Shown here in pieces: positions 43,841-52,819 of a stretch of 64,000 bases of DNA. Where the stretch lies: NCBI RefSeq assembly GCF_014268585.2, contig NZ_CP077092.1, positions 2,666,001 to 2,730,000 of the forward strand, given 5' to 3'. This stretch comes from Pseudomonas iranensis (GTDB lineage: Bacteria; Pseudomonadota; Gammaproteobacteria; Pseudomonadales; Pseudomonadaceae). A program made the position numbers and the translations under genes. Below the pieces are notes generated by a model that saw nothing but the letters and a program-made list of their open reading frames with translations, did not search any database and was not told where the DNA came from. Position 1 is the first letter of the stretch, and each line of letters begins with the position of its first letter.

Positions 43841-44722
43841 TCAGACATCTTTGCCTTGCACGTAACCGGAGCCCAGATCAGCACCGGTCACCGGCTCGCT
43901 GAGTGGGTCAGACGCCGTGCGGATCTTCATGGCTTCCAGGACCTCTGCGTCGTCAGCAGGGAGGCTGACGGTCGCCAGACCGTCACCGCCGTCAACTGCC
44001 GGCTCTGGAGTTTCCACGTACTCCCACGCACCGCCCTCGTTCCACGGACCACGAACGTTGGGCTCGCCAGACATATTGAAGTACTTGTTGGTGAACTCCG
44101 GCATCCCCGGCAGTTTCCCCTGCGGGAAATTCGGCTGGATCGAATGCAGGGCTTTTTCGAAGGACTGTTGATGGGCGATTTCCCGCGTCATCAAAAAGCC
44201 CAGCGCCTCTTTGACGCCCGGATCATCGGTGATGTTGATCAAGCGTTCGTAGAGAATTTTCGCTCGCGCTTCGGCGGCGATATTGGAGCGGAAGTCGGCG
44301 GTAGGCTCGGTGATCGAGTCAACGTAGGCCGCCGTCCACGGTACGCCAGCGGAATTGACCAGAGGCGCGCCTGCGCCATAAAGCAGGCTGGTAATGTGCG
44401 AGTCATTGCCAGCGCCATTCAGCGCGCGGTACAGCTCGCCTTCCTCTTGAACGCCCTCGGCGAGTTGGCCCTTGGCGCCTTTGTTGAGCATGACGATGAT
44501 CGAGCCGACCACCTCAAGGTGACTCAACTCTTCGGTGGCAATATCCAGCAGCAGGTCTTTGCGCCCCGGATCTTCCTCGGCCAGTGCCTGCGTAAAGTAA
44601 CGGGCCGCTGCCGCCAACTCGCCATTGGCGCCGCCGAATTGTTCCAGCAGCAGACTGGCCAGACCCGGGTTGGGCTCGGCCACGCGAACGGTGTACTGAA
44701 GTCGCTTGTTATGTATGAACAT
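43841..44722 (-). CDS. Manganese (non-haem) catalase
   Basis: The 293-residue ferritin-like protein starts MFIHNKRLQYTVRVAEPNPGLASLLLEQFGGANGELAAAARYFTQAL. The dimanganese ligands lie in the expected order: Glu in GGANGEL, EELSHLEVVGSIIVM, EARAKILYERLINIT and TREIAHQQSFEKALHSI. The C-terminus (ADLGSGYVQGKDV) is family-like. It breaks down hydrogen peroxide in the cytoplasm. The ATG follows GAGGAAA. First gene of a probable three-gene operon. Confidence 0.94.
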   Translation of the reverse strand: MFIHNKRLQYTVRVAEPNPGLASLLLEQFGGANGELAAAARYFTQALAEEDPGRKDLLLDIATEELSHLEVVGSIIVMLNKGAKGQLAEGVQEEGELYRALNGAGNDSHITSLLYGAGAPLVNSAGVPWTAAYVDSITEPTADFRSNIAAEARAKILYERLINITDDPGVKEALGFLMTREIAHQQSFEKALHSIQPNFPQGKLPGMPEFTNKYFNMSGEPNVRGPWNEGGAWEYVETPEPAVDGGDGLATVSLPADDAEVLEAMKIRTASDPLSEPVTGADLGSGYVQGKDV

Positions 44723-44899
44723 TCAAATTTTCCTCAGACCAGGCTATCGCGCCTTGCCCTTGTGGGCGTTGGCGCATGCATAGTTTGTGAGGAGGGCGCG
44801 CAGCAGAAATTTCGTTTTTTGCCAAGTGGCAGGACGGGCGGCAGAGCGGGGAAAGTTCCGCAAACAGGACGGTTGGCTTAGCCACGTTCCTCGACCAAT

Positions 44900-44986
44900 G
44901 TGGGAGCGAGCCTGCTCGCGAATGCGGTACGTCAGTCACCGATCTGGCGGCTGATCCAGCGCTTTCGCGAGCAGGCTCGCTCCCAC
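44900..44986. repeat. REP pair (REPIN)
   Basis: Inverted REP cores at 44900-44922 and 44964-44986, GTGGGAG ends outward, in the gap between the manganese catalase promoter region and the end of the methyltransferase gene. Both copies are perfect to the consensus seen at 10031. Confidence 0.9.
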
Positions 44987-45002
44987 CTTGGTTCGTTTGC
45001 AA

Positions 45003-46541
45003 TCAAGCGATTTTAAGCGCCCTCAGCACAGGCAGTGTCTGCTCGGCAAACACCTGCGCCTGTGCGGTCAGTGCGGCGATATTGGCTTCGGCAGTGAGCA
45101 GCGGCTGGCCATTGTCGACCAGCACTTCACCTTGTTCGCTGATCACCCCCCACGCCAGTTGCGCCCACTCGGCCGGCTGCTGTTTGCCTTGCTTGATGGA
45201 AATCAGGAACAACTGCTGGAAGCGGCTGACCGTCACGCCACCACCGGTGACTGGGCTGGCCAGAGTCTGGATGTTGGCGCCGTACAGCGAGCGTTTGCAC
45301 AGTTGCAGATTGAGCGCGGCGCAGCGACCGCTGACCTGCGACTCTGCGGCCTCGCTCTGGCACGGAGCGACCGCGCCCATACCGATCAGCACGGCCAGGG
45401 CTTGTTCGAGGTCGTCGTAAGCCATCGCAGTCTCGGAGAGCAATTGGCGCATGGATTTGGCCGCATAGTTCTGCGCCGCCAAGGCATCGAACACCGGGCC
45501 GTAGATTTCCGCTTGCAGGGTCGCTTCGCCGGCAGGACCGGTGACCGAACCCGCGACAGTTTCCCAGGGTTGCAGCAACGCGAAACGGCTGTGCAGCATC
45601 CTCGCCCGGCGTTCGGCAGCGGACAGGCGCGTCGCGCCACGCACGTACAGATCGCGGCGGAAGTGCTGGTTGACGAAGTAGTCCCGCGCTTGCTCGCGCA
45701 TGATCGGGTGTTCGATGGTTTCCAGAAAGTCCATGCCTTCGGCGCTCAGGTTGAGCGGGTCGACCGAGTCCAGCGGCACTGCCGTGGTGGCGTAGTCGAG
45801 TTTGGCCGGGGCCAGCGCGTCGACCATGTCGGCGAAGTACATGCAGTTCCAGTCGCGGTTGAAATATTCGTGGGCGACGTAGTGACGATCCTGGCCCTTG
45901 ATGCTTTGCAGCCGCGCGCCGAGACTCGGCGCCGCAGCGGCATACTTCGGATTGGCCGCGAGCAACGCTTCGGAAAACTCCAGTGCGGCGTCAATACGCT
46001 CATCGGAGCGCGCCGAGGCATTGGCGAAACGGTCATGCAGGCTGAACAGATTGCGCAGCGGCGCCGACGGCGACCAGCCGGGGAAGCAGTTGTAGCTGAC
46101 GTAGAGCATGCCGCCCGGTTTCAGATGACGGCGGGCGAATTCGACGATCAGTTTCTGATTGTCGCGGCTGACCCAGGTCCAGATACCGTGCAGGCTGATG
46201 CTGTCGAACTGCGGCAGGTCATTGCGCGCCAGCAGCTGTTCGAAACTGTCGTCATACAGACGCGCGCCATTGTTGGCGGCAGTCGCGAGGTCGATGGCAT
46301 GGGCCGCCATACCCGGGTGAAAGTCCGTACCGACAAACGAACCCGGGTTGGCGGTGGCGTGGATGTTGATCGACACGCCCTGACCGAAGCCCAGTTCGCA
46401 GTGCACGCCGTCGTTGCTTTCCAGCGTGGCGAACCCGCGCAACAACAGGCAGTAACGCAGGAACACCGGATTGATCTCCCGGCTATAGCTGTAGGTGTAG
46501 CCTTCGTCGGTGAAATAACCTTCGTTCCAGGCGTTGCTCAT
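45003..46541 (-). CDS. SAM-dependent methyltransferase with methyltransferase-regulatory domain
   Basis: The 512-residue protein has an N-terminal class I methyltransferase fold with motif I VHCELGFGQGVSINIHAT, ISLHGIWTWVSRDNQKLIVEFARRHLKPGGMLYVSYNCFPGW. A regulatory domain follows (HEYFNRDWNCMYFADMVDALAPAKLDYATTAVPLDSVDPLNLS). This architecture occurs in methyltransferases of unknown substrate. The start has AAGAGG upstream. REP pairs lie at both ends. Confidence 0.88.
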   Translation of the reverse strand: MSNAWNEGYFTDEGYTYSYSREINPVFLRYCLLLRGFATLESNDGVHCELGFGQGVSINIHATANPGSFVGTDFHPGMAAHAIDLATAANNGARLYDDSFEQLLARNDLPQFDSISLHGIWTWVSRDNQKLIVEFARRHLKPGGMLYVSYNCFPGWSPSAPLRNLFSLHDRFANASARSDERIDAALEFSEALLAANPKYAAAAPSLGARLQSIKGQDRHYVAHEYFNRDWNCMYFADMVDALAPAKLDYATTAVPLDSVDPLNLSAEGMDFLETIEHPIMREQARDYFVNQHFRRDLYVRGATRLSAAERRARMLHSRFALLQPWETVAGSVTGPAGEATLQAEIYGPVFDALAAQNYAAKSMRQLLSETAMAYDDLEQALAVLIGMGAVAPCQSEAAESQVSGRCAALNLQLCKRSLYGANIQTLASPVTGGGVTVSRFQQLFLISIKQGKQQPAEWAQLAWGVISEQGEVLVDNGQPLLTAEANIAALTAQAQVFAEQTLPVLRALKIA

Positions 46542-46879
46542 GGGTACAGCCTCTTGTTCTTGAAAGTGATGGCAGTCTTATAAGGGGTTGGCATTGCGCG
46601 CGACAAATTGAAAAAACGGATACTTCTCCAAACCCTGTGGGAACGAGCCTGCTCGCGAAAGCTTTTTTTCAGTTTGAATATAATCGGCTGACACGCCGCT
46701 TTCATGAGCAGGCTCGCTGCCACAGGGATCTTCAACACATTCAAGCAGGATTGATGGACCGATCACGCACCCCACGGCCCATTCGCGCAGGCATTTTGTT
46801 GTGCGCCAAAACTGTCATATTCCTTCCCACTCGCCTGCCCATAGTGACCAGCCCAACGCTGATTTCATGAGGCTGCACT
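46542..46879. other. Intergenic region with REP pair
   Basis: The 338 bases between divergent genes hold a diverged REP pair (46637-46723) and, after it, A/T-richer sequence up to the phosphatase-barrel gene that must contain the latter's promoter. No other gene or RNA is evident. Confidence 0.5.
46637..46723. repeat. Diverged REP pair
   Basis: Cores at 46637-46659 and 46701-46723. The first has one mismatch (GTGGGAACGAG), and the second has two mismatches to the perfect copies, so this pair is older than those at 10031 and 44900. Confidence 0.85.
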
Positions 46880-48799
46880 GTGTTCCAACGTCTTCTGTGT
46901 TCGCTGTCCGTTCTGAGCCTGTCCATCGCCGCTGCCCACGCGGCCGAGCCTGTCACCCTTGATACGCCGCGCTTGTCCGGCATCGACAACTTTCGCGACA
47001 TCGCCGGCATCACCACCGCGTACTCCACCGCCCACGACGGCGTGATGCGCAGCGGCGTGTTCTACCGCTCCAACGCATTGACGCCGTCGGCGACGGATCT
47101 GGCGACGCTCAATGGTCTAGGCATCAAAGCCATTTACGACTTGCGCACGCCCAGCGAAATTGCCGCCACGCCTGACACGATGATCACGGGCGCGGCCTAC
47201 CGCAATATCGATATCATCGGCAGCACCACCTCGGGTGCGGACATCACCAATATCTCGTTCCACAGTGCCGCCGAAGCGGTGGCGATGATGGAGGAAACCA
47301 ACCGCGCTTTCGTCAGCGATACCGGCATGCGCGGGCAGTTCGGCCAGTTGTTCAATGAGCTGGCCAGTGTCGACGCCGCGCAGCTGTTCCACTGTACCGC
47401 CGGCAAGGACCGCACCGGCTGGACCGCCGCCGTGTTGCAGAGCATCGCTGGCGTCGATGAGGCGACGATCATGGCCAATTATCTGGCGACCAACGACTAC
47501 ACCGCCGCCCGTGTCGCCGCGACCTTGAAAGCGCTGCCGCCGAGCATGGCCGCTGTCTACGAGCCGCTGCTCGGCGTGCAGGCCAGTTACTTGCAGGCCG
47601 GTCTCGACCAGGTCGCCGCCGAGTACGGCAGCATGGACAACTACCTCAAGCAGGGCCTCGGTCTGTCCCAGGAAACCATTTACGTACTGCGCGGCAAACT
47701 GGTCGAGTACAACAGCTTGCCGGGGCAGGCCGGGCTGGTCGGCAACGCCGCCGCTGGTGCCGAATTGCTGCGGCAGTTGCAGAACTCCGAGCTGTCCGGC
47801 ACCTACAGCGCCTATAACTACTACCTGCAATCGGCGATCGACGCCGGCACTCTGGGCGGTGTCGAATCTCAAGTCGGCGGTCAGGTCCACGCCGATGCGG
47901 CCAGTTATCTATTGCGGCAGAACGCGATGATCGAACAAGCCGCTGCGCCGTTCGCCAGCGGCAGCGATTTGAAGGTCGGCCAATACCGCCTCTGGAGCAC
48001 CGCGCTCGCCAGCTACGTCGGCACCGACGGCTCAGCCCACGCCGATAGCAGCAACGAGCACAGCCAGGGCTTGATGCTCGGCATCACCCAGCGCTTCAGC
48101 GAACAACTCAGCGCGCGCGGCAGCTTTGGCTACAGCAAGGGCAGCGTGGGCAACGCGGGTGGCGAGGCCGATACTGACTTCACCTTCCTCAACCTCGGTG
48201 CGCGTTACGGCCTAACCAGCCTTGAGCGCGGCATGTTTGTCGATGCCAACGCCAGCGCCGGATATGTCGACTACGACAGCAAACGCGAGCTTGGCGGTGG
48301 TCTCGGCACTGCCAAGGGCGACACTCACGGCAATCTCACTGGCGTGACCGTGGCGTTGGGTTATCGCCTGCCGCTGAGCAGCGTGATTGTCGAACCGAGC
48401 CTGGGCTTTCGCGTCAGTCATCTCGACTTGCAAGGTTTCAAAGAGAAGGGCAGTGAGTTGGCGCTCGACGTCGATGGCATCGAGCAGACCCGCCGCAGCG
48501 CGGTAGCCAATCTCGACGTGTCATTCGCCCCGGTGACGATGGGTGCGTGGCAGTTGGTCCCGGGCGTTCGCGTGGGCTATGAACGCGCGCTCGGCGATCA
48601 GCAAGTCGACAGCGAAGGCCACCTGCTGGGGCTGGATATCGAGCAGCGCGCGGCGTTCGACAATCGCGACCAGTTCAGCGGCGGCGTTAATCTGATGGCC
48701 AATCTCGGCGCCCTGAGTGTAGGCGCTGAGGTCGGCGCCAACGGTGGCGGTGACAGCCATGGTTTCAATGGCGGACTCAAGGCCAGTTACGCGTTTTGA
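46880..48799 (+). CDS. Tyrosine phosphatase fused to an autotransporter-type outer-membrane barrel
   Basis: The 639-residue protein starts at GTG 46880 (GAGGCTGCACT upstream), with signal peptide MFQRLLCSLSVLSLSIAAAHA. Residues ~28-290 are a bacterial tyrosine-phosphatase domain: GIDNFRDIAG, VFYRSNAL, IYDLRTPSE, the catalytic loop HCTAGKDRTGW with Cys172 and Arg178, and the following Asp-rich helix. Residues ~365-639 are an autotransporter beta-barrel (QYRLWSTALASYVG, alternating strands, ending GGLKASYAF with terminal Phe). No beta-helix passenger is present. The phosphatase would be displayed outside the cell or facing the periplasm. Confidence 0.9.
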   Translation: MFQRLLCSLSVLSLSIAAAHAAEPVTLDTPRLSGIDNFRDIAGITTAYSTAHDGVMRSGVFYRSNALTPSATDLATLNGLGIKAIYDLRTPSEIAATPDTMITGAAYRNIDIIGSTTSGADITNISFHSAAEAVAMMEETNRAFVSDTGMRGQFGQLFNELASVDAAQLFHCTAGKDRTGWTAAVLQSIAGVDEATIMANYLATNDYTAARVAATLKALPPSMAAVYEPLLGVQASYLQAGLDQVAAEYGSMDNYLKQGLGLSQETIYVLRGKLVEYNSLPGQAGLVGNAAAGAELLRQLQNSELSGTYSAYNYYLQSAIDAGTLGGVESQVGGQVHADAASYLLRQNAMIEQAAAPFASGSDLKVGQYRLWSTALASYVGTDGSAHADSSNEHSQGLMLGITQRFSEQLSARGSFGYSKGSVGNAGGEADTDFTFLNLGARYGLTSLERGMFVDANASAGYVDYDSKRELGGGLGTAKGDTHGNLTGVTVALGYRLPLSSVIVEPSLGFRVSHLDLQGFKEKGSELALDVDGIEQTRRSAVANLDVSFAPVTMGAWQLVPGVRVGYERALGDQQVDSEGHLLGLDIEQRAAFDNRDQFSGGVNLMANLGALSVGAEVGANGGGDSHGFNGGLKASYAF

Positions 48800-48806
48800 A
48801 CACAGC

Positions 48807-48829
48807 GAGCCCGGCAAATTGCCGGGCTC
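48807..48829. terminator. Terminator hairpin between convergent genes
   Basis: GAGCCCGGC, loop AAATT, GCCGGGCTC. A 9-base-pair G/C stem with A/T-rich top lies eight bases after the phosphatase-barrel stop and just before the stop of the convergent mechanosensitive channel gene. T-runs are short, so strength is moderate. Confidence 0.75.
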
Positions 48830-48835
48830 TTGCGC

Positions 48836-49963
48836 TCAAGCATGCTGCGCACGCGAAGGTTGCTGTGTGCGTGCCGGCTGCGCGCTGGGTTCGGGCAGCG
48901 AGGCGACATGCACGGTGCGCGCCGGGAAGGCGAACGTCGCGTCCAGGTCGGCCACCGCTTCCATGATTGCCAGATTGATGCGTTGCTGCACGTCCATGTA
49001 GACGTTGTAGCTGGCGTCCAGAACGATATATACCGTCTCGAATTCCAGCGCGCTTTCACCAAAACTGCGGAAATGGCAGCGGTCGAATCGGGCCTGTTTT
49101 TCGTTCTTGATGATGCTTTCAACGCGTTGAGTGATCTGGCGGATCTGTTCGCTGGTGCACTCGTAAGTCAGACGAAATTCGAACACCACTCGACGCTCCT
49201 GCAAGCGTTTGTAGTTCTGAATGGTGCTGCCGATCATGTCGGCGTTGGCCATGACAATCTGCTCACCGCCGAGACTGCGGATGCGCGTGGTCTTCAGGCC
49301 GACGTGCTCGACCGTACCTGCCAGCGTGCCGACGACGATGAAATCACCCACCTCAAACGGCTTGTCGACGGCAATCGACAGCGAGGCGAACACGTCGCCG
49401 AGAATGTTCTGCACCGCCAGCGCCACCGCGATACCGCCGACACCCAGGCTGGCGACGAATGCAGTGATGTTCACGCCCAGGTTCGACAGCATCGCCAGCA
49501 GAATCACCGCCCACAGCAACACCTTGACGCCCCACAGGCTCAGGGTCGCCAGGGCGCTCGCCTGAAAAGTGCCGGTCGCGTTATGCCGCGAGAAATACCG
49601 ATGCAACCCCAGCGCCAGCGCGCGGTTGGTCCACAGGCCGACCTGCAACGCCGCTACCACGAACCATAAACTGCTGACCCGCCCGAGCCAGCGCTCCGGC
49701 AAATCCAGCAAACCGATGCCGACCAGAATCGATGCCAACAGCAGCAACGTGGTGCTGGTCGCCGCCAGCACTTCGCTGGCCATGTAGGTCAGATGCCCAT
49801 TGCCGGCGCTGGCCCGGGCCTGCACCTTGCGGAACACGAAACGGATCGCCGTGGTGGTCAGCAGATAACTGAGCGTCGCGGCGAGAAATGCCAGCACCCA
49901 GTTCGCCAGTGAAATTCCTAAAATCGTGTGAGCCGTGAAAAAGCCGATGAAATCCTCGGTCAT
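48836..49963 (-). CDS. MscS-family mechanosensitive channel
   Basis: The 375-residue protein has four or more hydrophobic helices. The MscS pore helix is ITAFVASLGVGGIAVALAVQNILGDVFASLSIAVDKPFEVGDFIVVG, followed by a beta domain (GTVEHVGLKTTRIRSLGGEQIVMANADMIGSTIQNYKR). The C-terminal tail has an unusual low-complexity end (PEPSAQPARTQQPSRAQHA). The start has AAGGGGG upstream. It protects against osmotic down-shock in the inner membrane. Confidence 0.92.
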   Translation of the reverse strand: MTEDFIGFFTAHTILGISLANWVLAFLAATLSYLLTTTAIRFVFRKVQARASAGNGHLTYMASEVLAATSTTLLLLASILVGIGLLDLPERWLGRVSSLWFVVAALQVGLWTNRALALGLHRYFSRHNATGTFQASALATLSLWGVKVLLWAVILLAMLSNLGVNITAFVASLGVGGIAVALAVQNILGDVFASLSIAVDKPFEVGDFIVVGTLAGTVEHVGLKTTRIRSLGGEQIVMANADMIGSTIQNYKRLQERRVVFEFRLTYECTSEQIRQITQRVESIIKNEKQARFDRCHFRSFGESALEFETVYIVLDASYNVYMDVQQRINLAIMEAVADLDATFAFPARTVHVASLPEPSAQPARTQQPSRAQHA

Positions 49964-50056
49964 GGAAACCCCCTTTTCGCCAAGTGACCTGTCTGGGGTT
50001 AGTCGCCCTGAGATTCCTGCTGTTCAATCAAATGCAGGTTTCGCCGGACCGAATGG

Positions 50057-51040
50057 TCAACGCCTGGCCTTCAACTCCGCTGGGCTTACGCCGTAAGCGC
50101 TTTGAAAATACTGACAAAAGCGCCCGACATTACTGAAGCCAAAGCTCAACGCCACCTCCGTCACGGAGCCTGCATGCCCGCGCACCAACGCCTCATAGGC
50201 GCGCTGCAAACGCACCTGGCGCTGATACGCCACGATCGACATCCCGACAAAACGTCGAAAGCCCTCCTGCAAGGCGCGCTGGCTGACATGGCTCAACCGC
50301 GCCAGATCCACGCCACTGACCAACTGCTGCGGATGCGCCTGAATAAACTCCATCGCCACCTTCACATGTCGCGGCGCCACACACGGCGCCGGCCCCCGTA
50401 ATGCCTCGGTGAAGTTGTGCGGCCACGCCTCCAGCACCGCATCGATCAACATCTCGCGCAACCGTGACGGCATCAGCGTGCCGCTGTTGATCAAGGCATC
50501 GAACTCAGTGCCCGTGGCCAGATCGATCAACGCCTTGAGGCCCTGAAATGCCGGGGTATTCAGATCCACGCTTGGCTCAAACACGATCTTCTGCACGACC
50601 GGTTTCTCCAGCAGCGCCGACAACCGCTCGGTGAGCTGCTGACGATTGATCGAAATGCCGTGATGCGCGTGATCATCAACAAAGCGCATCGAACGGATAT
50701 CCGCCTTGTCGATCGCCAGACCGATGTGCGCCATGCCAATGGACTCGGTGGCGTGGTTGAAAACGATCTTGCCGGCTGTAGGGATGACGAAAGTGATTTC
50801 GTTCTGCGGATCGGGGAGGGTGACGCTGAAGTCGCCGTGATAATGCATACGCCGAAAACTCACCCCGTCGTGCCGCCCGTAGACACCCCCGATGATGATG
50901 TTGGAGGGCGGCGGCGGAGTATCGGCGTAGCGGTTGCCGAAGAGCCTGGAGAACAGGGCGCCGAAGTCGGAAGAGGTGAGGTTGTCGGAGCGCAGGATGA
51001 TCTTTTGGCGGGGTGGGGAGGTGGCGGTGATGGGCGGCAT
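50057..51040 (-). CDS. AraC-family transcriptional regulator
   Basis: This 327-residue regulator starts at about the ATG at 51040 (MPPITATSPPRQKIILRSDN); the frame is open further upstream, so the start is uncertain. An AraC-binding-like N-domain (GRHDGVSFRRMHYHGDFSVTLPDPQNEITFVIPTAGKIVFNHA) precedes the helix-turn-helix pair LVSGVDLARLSHVSQRALQEGFRRFVGMSIVAYQRQVRLQRAYEAL and VTEVALSFGFSNVGRFCQYFQSAYGVSPAELKAR. Similar proteins control aromatic-acid degradation (BenR/AntR type), but no such genes are near. Divergent to another AraC gene. Confidence 0.87.
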   Translation of the reverse strand: MPPITATSPPRQKIILRSDNLTSSDFGALFSRLFGNRYADTPPPPSNIIIGGVYGRHDGVSFRRMHYHGDFSVTLPDPQNEITFVIPTAGKIVFNHATESIGMAHIGLAIDKADIRSMRFVDDHAHHGISINRQQLTERLSALLEKPVVQKIVFEPSVDLNTPAFQGLKALIDLATGTEFDALINSGTLMPSRLREMLIDAVLEAWPHNFTEALRGPAPCVAPRHVKVAMEFIQAHPQQLVSGVDLARLSHVSQRALQEGFRRFVGMSIVAYQRQVRLQRAYEALVRGHAGSVTEVALSFGFSNVGRFCQYFQSAYGVSPAELKARR

Positions 51041-51225
51041 TTTGGAATGCGGGCTCTTGGGGCGACGGTCGAGATCGGTCGAGCGTAGGAGGCGGGTGTG
51101 ACGGTTCAGTGACAAGGCGGAACCATGGACTGCTTTCAGGCAAAAGCAGACAGCCAATACTCGCACTTGTATATTCCCGGCATACAGATCACCACGACCG
51201 AACAGACTCGGGAACGTACGCATTC

Positions 51226-52050
51226 ATGGATAGGAAAAAAGGCCAACCAGACAGCACTGACTGGGTCATCCGCAGTGTTCAACCAGGAGGAATCGAGCGT
51301 ATTGAAGCGTGGTTCGGCAGCCACGGCTACGATCCTCATCGACATGACACCTACTCCATCGGCCGCACGTTGGCGGGCGTCCAGAGCTTTCACTATGTAG
51401 GCTCGTTGCGCCACGGTATCCCCGGCAATACGCTCGTGCTTCATCCAGACGAACTTCACGATGGCATGGCCGGGACTGATGCAGGCTTTCGTTATCGGAT
51501 GGCTTACATTGATCCGGCAATGATTCAAAACATCCTGGGTGGCGAGCCCTTGCCTTTTATCACGGGGGGGCTTTCAAACGACCCACGGCTGTTACATGCC
51601 AGTGAAACATTTGTGCAAGCAGTGGATCATCCGCTGGAAGCATTGGAGCAACAGGACGCGCTGTATGACTTGGCAATGGCGTTGCGTGCCGTCGCGGGCA
51701 AGCCGCGCGGGCGCAAGCGCCTGGATTACCGCGCAGCCGAGCGTGCCAGAGCGTTCATCCTGGAACACTTGGATTCATGCATCACGCTGGAGATGCTCGA
51801 GTGTGCCAGCGGGCGCGAACGCTGGAGCCTGTCACGCGACTTCAGAACGCTTTACGGTACGAGTCCTTACCGATTTGTCACCCTGCGCCGCCTGGACCGG
51901 TTCCGCTCATTGGTGGTTGAAGGTTTTACCCTGGTCGATGCAGCGCTCGTCGCGGGGTTTCACGATCAAAGTCATATGACGCGACATTTCACCCGCTGTT
52001 ACGGCATCCCGCCCATGCGCTGGCTGGAACGATTGCGCGCCGCACGCTGA
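51226..52050 (+). CDS. AraC-family transcriptional regulator
   Basis: The 274-residue protein starts at the ATG at 51226 (MDRKKGQPDSTDWVIRSVQPGGIERIEAWFGSHGYDPHRHDTYSIGRTLAGVQSFHYVGSLRHGIPGNTLVLHPDELHDG). That is the cupin-type sensor of AraC_binding. The C-terminal helix-turn-helix has LDSCITLEMLECASGRERWSLSRDFRTLYGTSPYRFVTLRRLDRF and VDAALVAGFHDQSHMTRHFTRCYGIPP. The gene lies 71 bases upstream of a cupin gene, which it may control. Confidence 0.9.
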   Translation: MDRKKGQPDSTDWVIRSVQPGGIERIEAWFGSHGYDPHRHDTYSIGRTLAGVQSFHYVGSLRHGIPGNTLVLHPDELHDGMAGTDAGFRYRMAYIDPAMIQNILGGEPLPFITGGLSNDPRLLHASETFVQAVDHPLEALEQQDALYDLAMALRAVAGKPRGRKRLDYRAAERARAFILEHLDSCITLEMLECASGRERWSLSRDFRTLYGTSPYRFVTLRRLDRFRSLVVEGFTLVDAALVAGFHDQSHMTRHFTRCYGIPPMRWLERLRAAR

Positions 52051-52121
52051 GTTGCAGGATCGTACAAGAGACCCTATTCCTTGCTCTATAGGCTGGCGAC
52101 TTCAACCACAGAGGATTCGTC

Positions 52122-52508
52122 ATGGCAGAGCTCCGTCATCAATATTCATCAGTTCCTGTAAACCTGGCACATAAGGCTTCGCTGATCGAACAACAATGGA
52201 GTCCCAGGGTTGTGGCAGAGATGAATGACTACCAGTTCAAGGTTGTGCGAATCGAAGGCGAATTCATCTGGCACTCGCATCCTGAGACCGATGAAGCATT
52301 TCTTGTTTTGGAAGGCACCTTGCGCATTGATCTGCTGGAAGGCTGCGTCTATGTGAATCCAGGTGAACTCTATGTGGTACCCCGCGGCGTGGAACATCGC
52401 ACGGCTGCCCAAGGTGAAGCCAAGCTGATGATGATCGAGCCGCGAGGCATCTTGAACACGGGGCATGAAGATGGCGAAAGAACGGCTTTGAACGACGTCT
52501 GGATATAA
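52122..52508 (+). CDS. Cupin-domain protein
   Basis: The 128-residue single cupin has metal-binding motifs WHSHPETDEAFLVLEGTLRI (His-x-His, Glu) and YVVPRGVEHRTAAQG (His). It binds a divalent metal and could be an isomerase, dioxygenase or ligand sensor. It is downstream of an AraC gene. The ATG follows AGAGGA. No partner enzyme is present, so the substrate is open. Confidence 0.9.
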   Translation: MAELRHQYSSVPVNLAHKASLIEQQWSPRVVAEMNDYQFKVVRIEGEFIWHSHPETDEAFLVLEGTLRIDLLEGCVYVNPGELYVVPRGVEHRTAAQGEAKLMMIEPRGILNTGHEDGERTALNDVWI

Positions 52509-52819
52509 TCCAACGCACATCCTGTGCAATGTCTGCGCAGAGTTGCAATTGCTGACCTGACCAGCAGCTATGAGTTAAAAGCGGGTTCTGACTTCTCATG
52601 CAAAGATTGTTATGAGAAAGGACCATGGACTTGATTATCGATTTGATAGGTCATCGGATTGGCGTGTTCGTGTTGGACTTAATGAATGACGGCCGTTTCA
52701 AGGTAGAGAGTGGTTTAGCATGGGGTTGTCGTCGGCGGACTGATTCTGTTATCTCCATTCGCAGCATTCTGGGGTTAAATCTGCAAGTACGAATTAGCCC
52801 CGTTATGCAGCTCATCAAA
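52509..52819. other. Intergenic region, no supported gene
   Basis: About 311 bases between the cupin gene and the end of a short AraC gene. It is A/T-richer than average. A 100-codon plus-strand frame (52625-52927) starts behind a plausible site, but its second half only mirrors the AraC gene on the other strand, so I do not call it. No hairpin or RNA is clear. Confidence 0.4.

Noticed and set aside
44988..46583. A 531-codon open frame on the plus strand opposite the methyltransferase gene
   Set aside because: The minus-strand methyltransferase has clear motifs. The plus-strand translation has no domain and begins inside a REP region.
46880..48799. A classic adhesin autotransporter
   Set aside because: There is no beta-helix or repeat passenger; the N-terminal domain has a phosphatase active-site loop.
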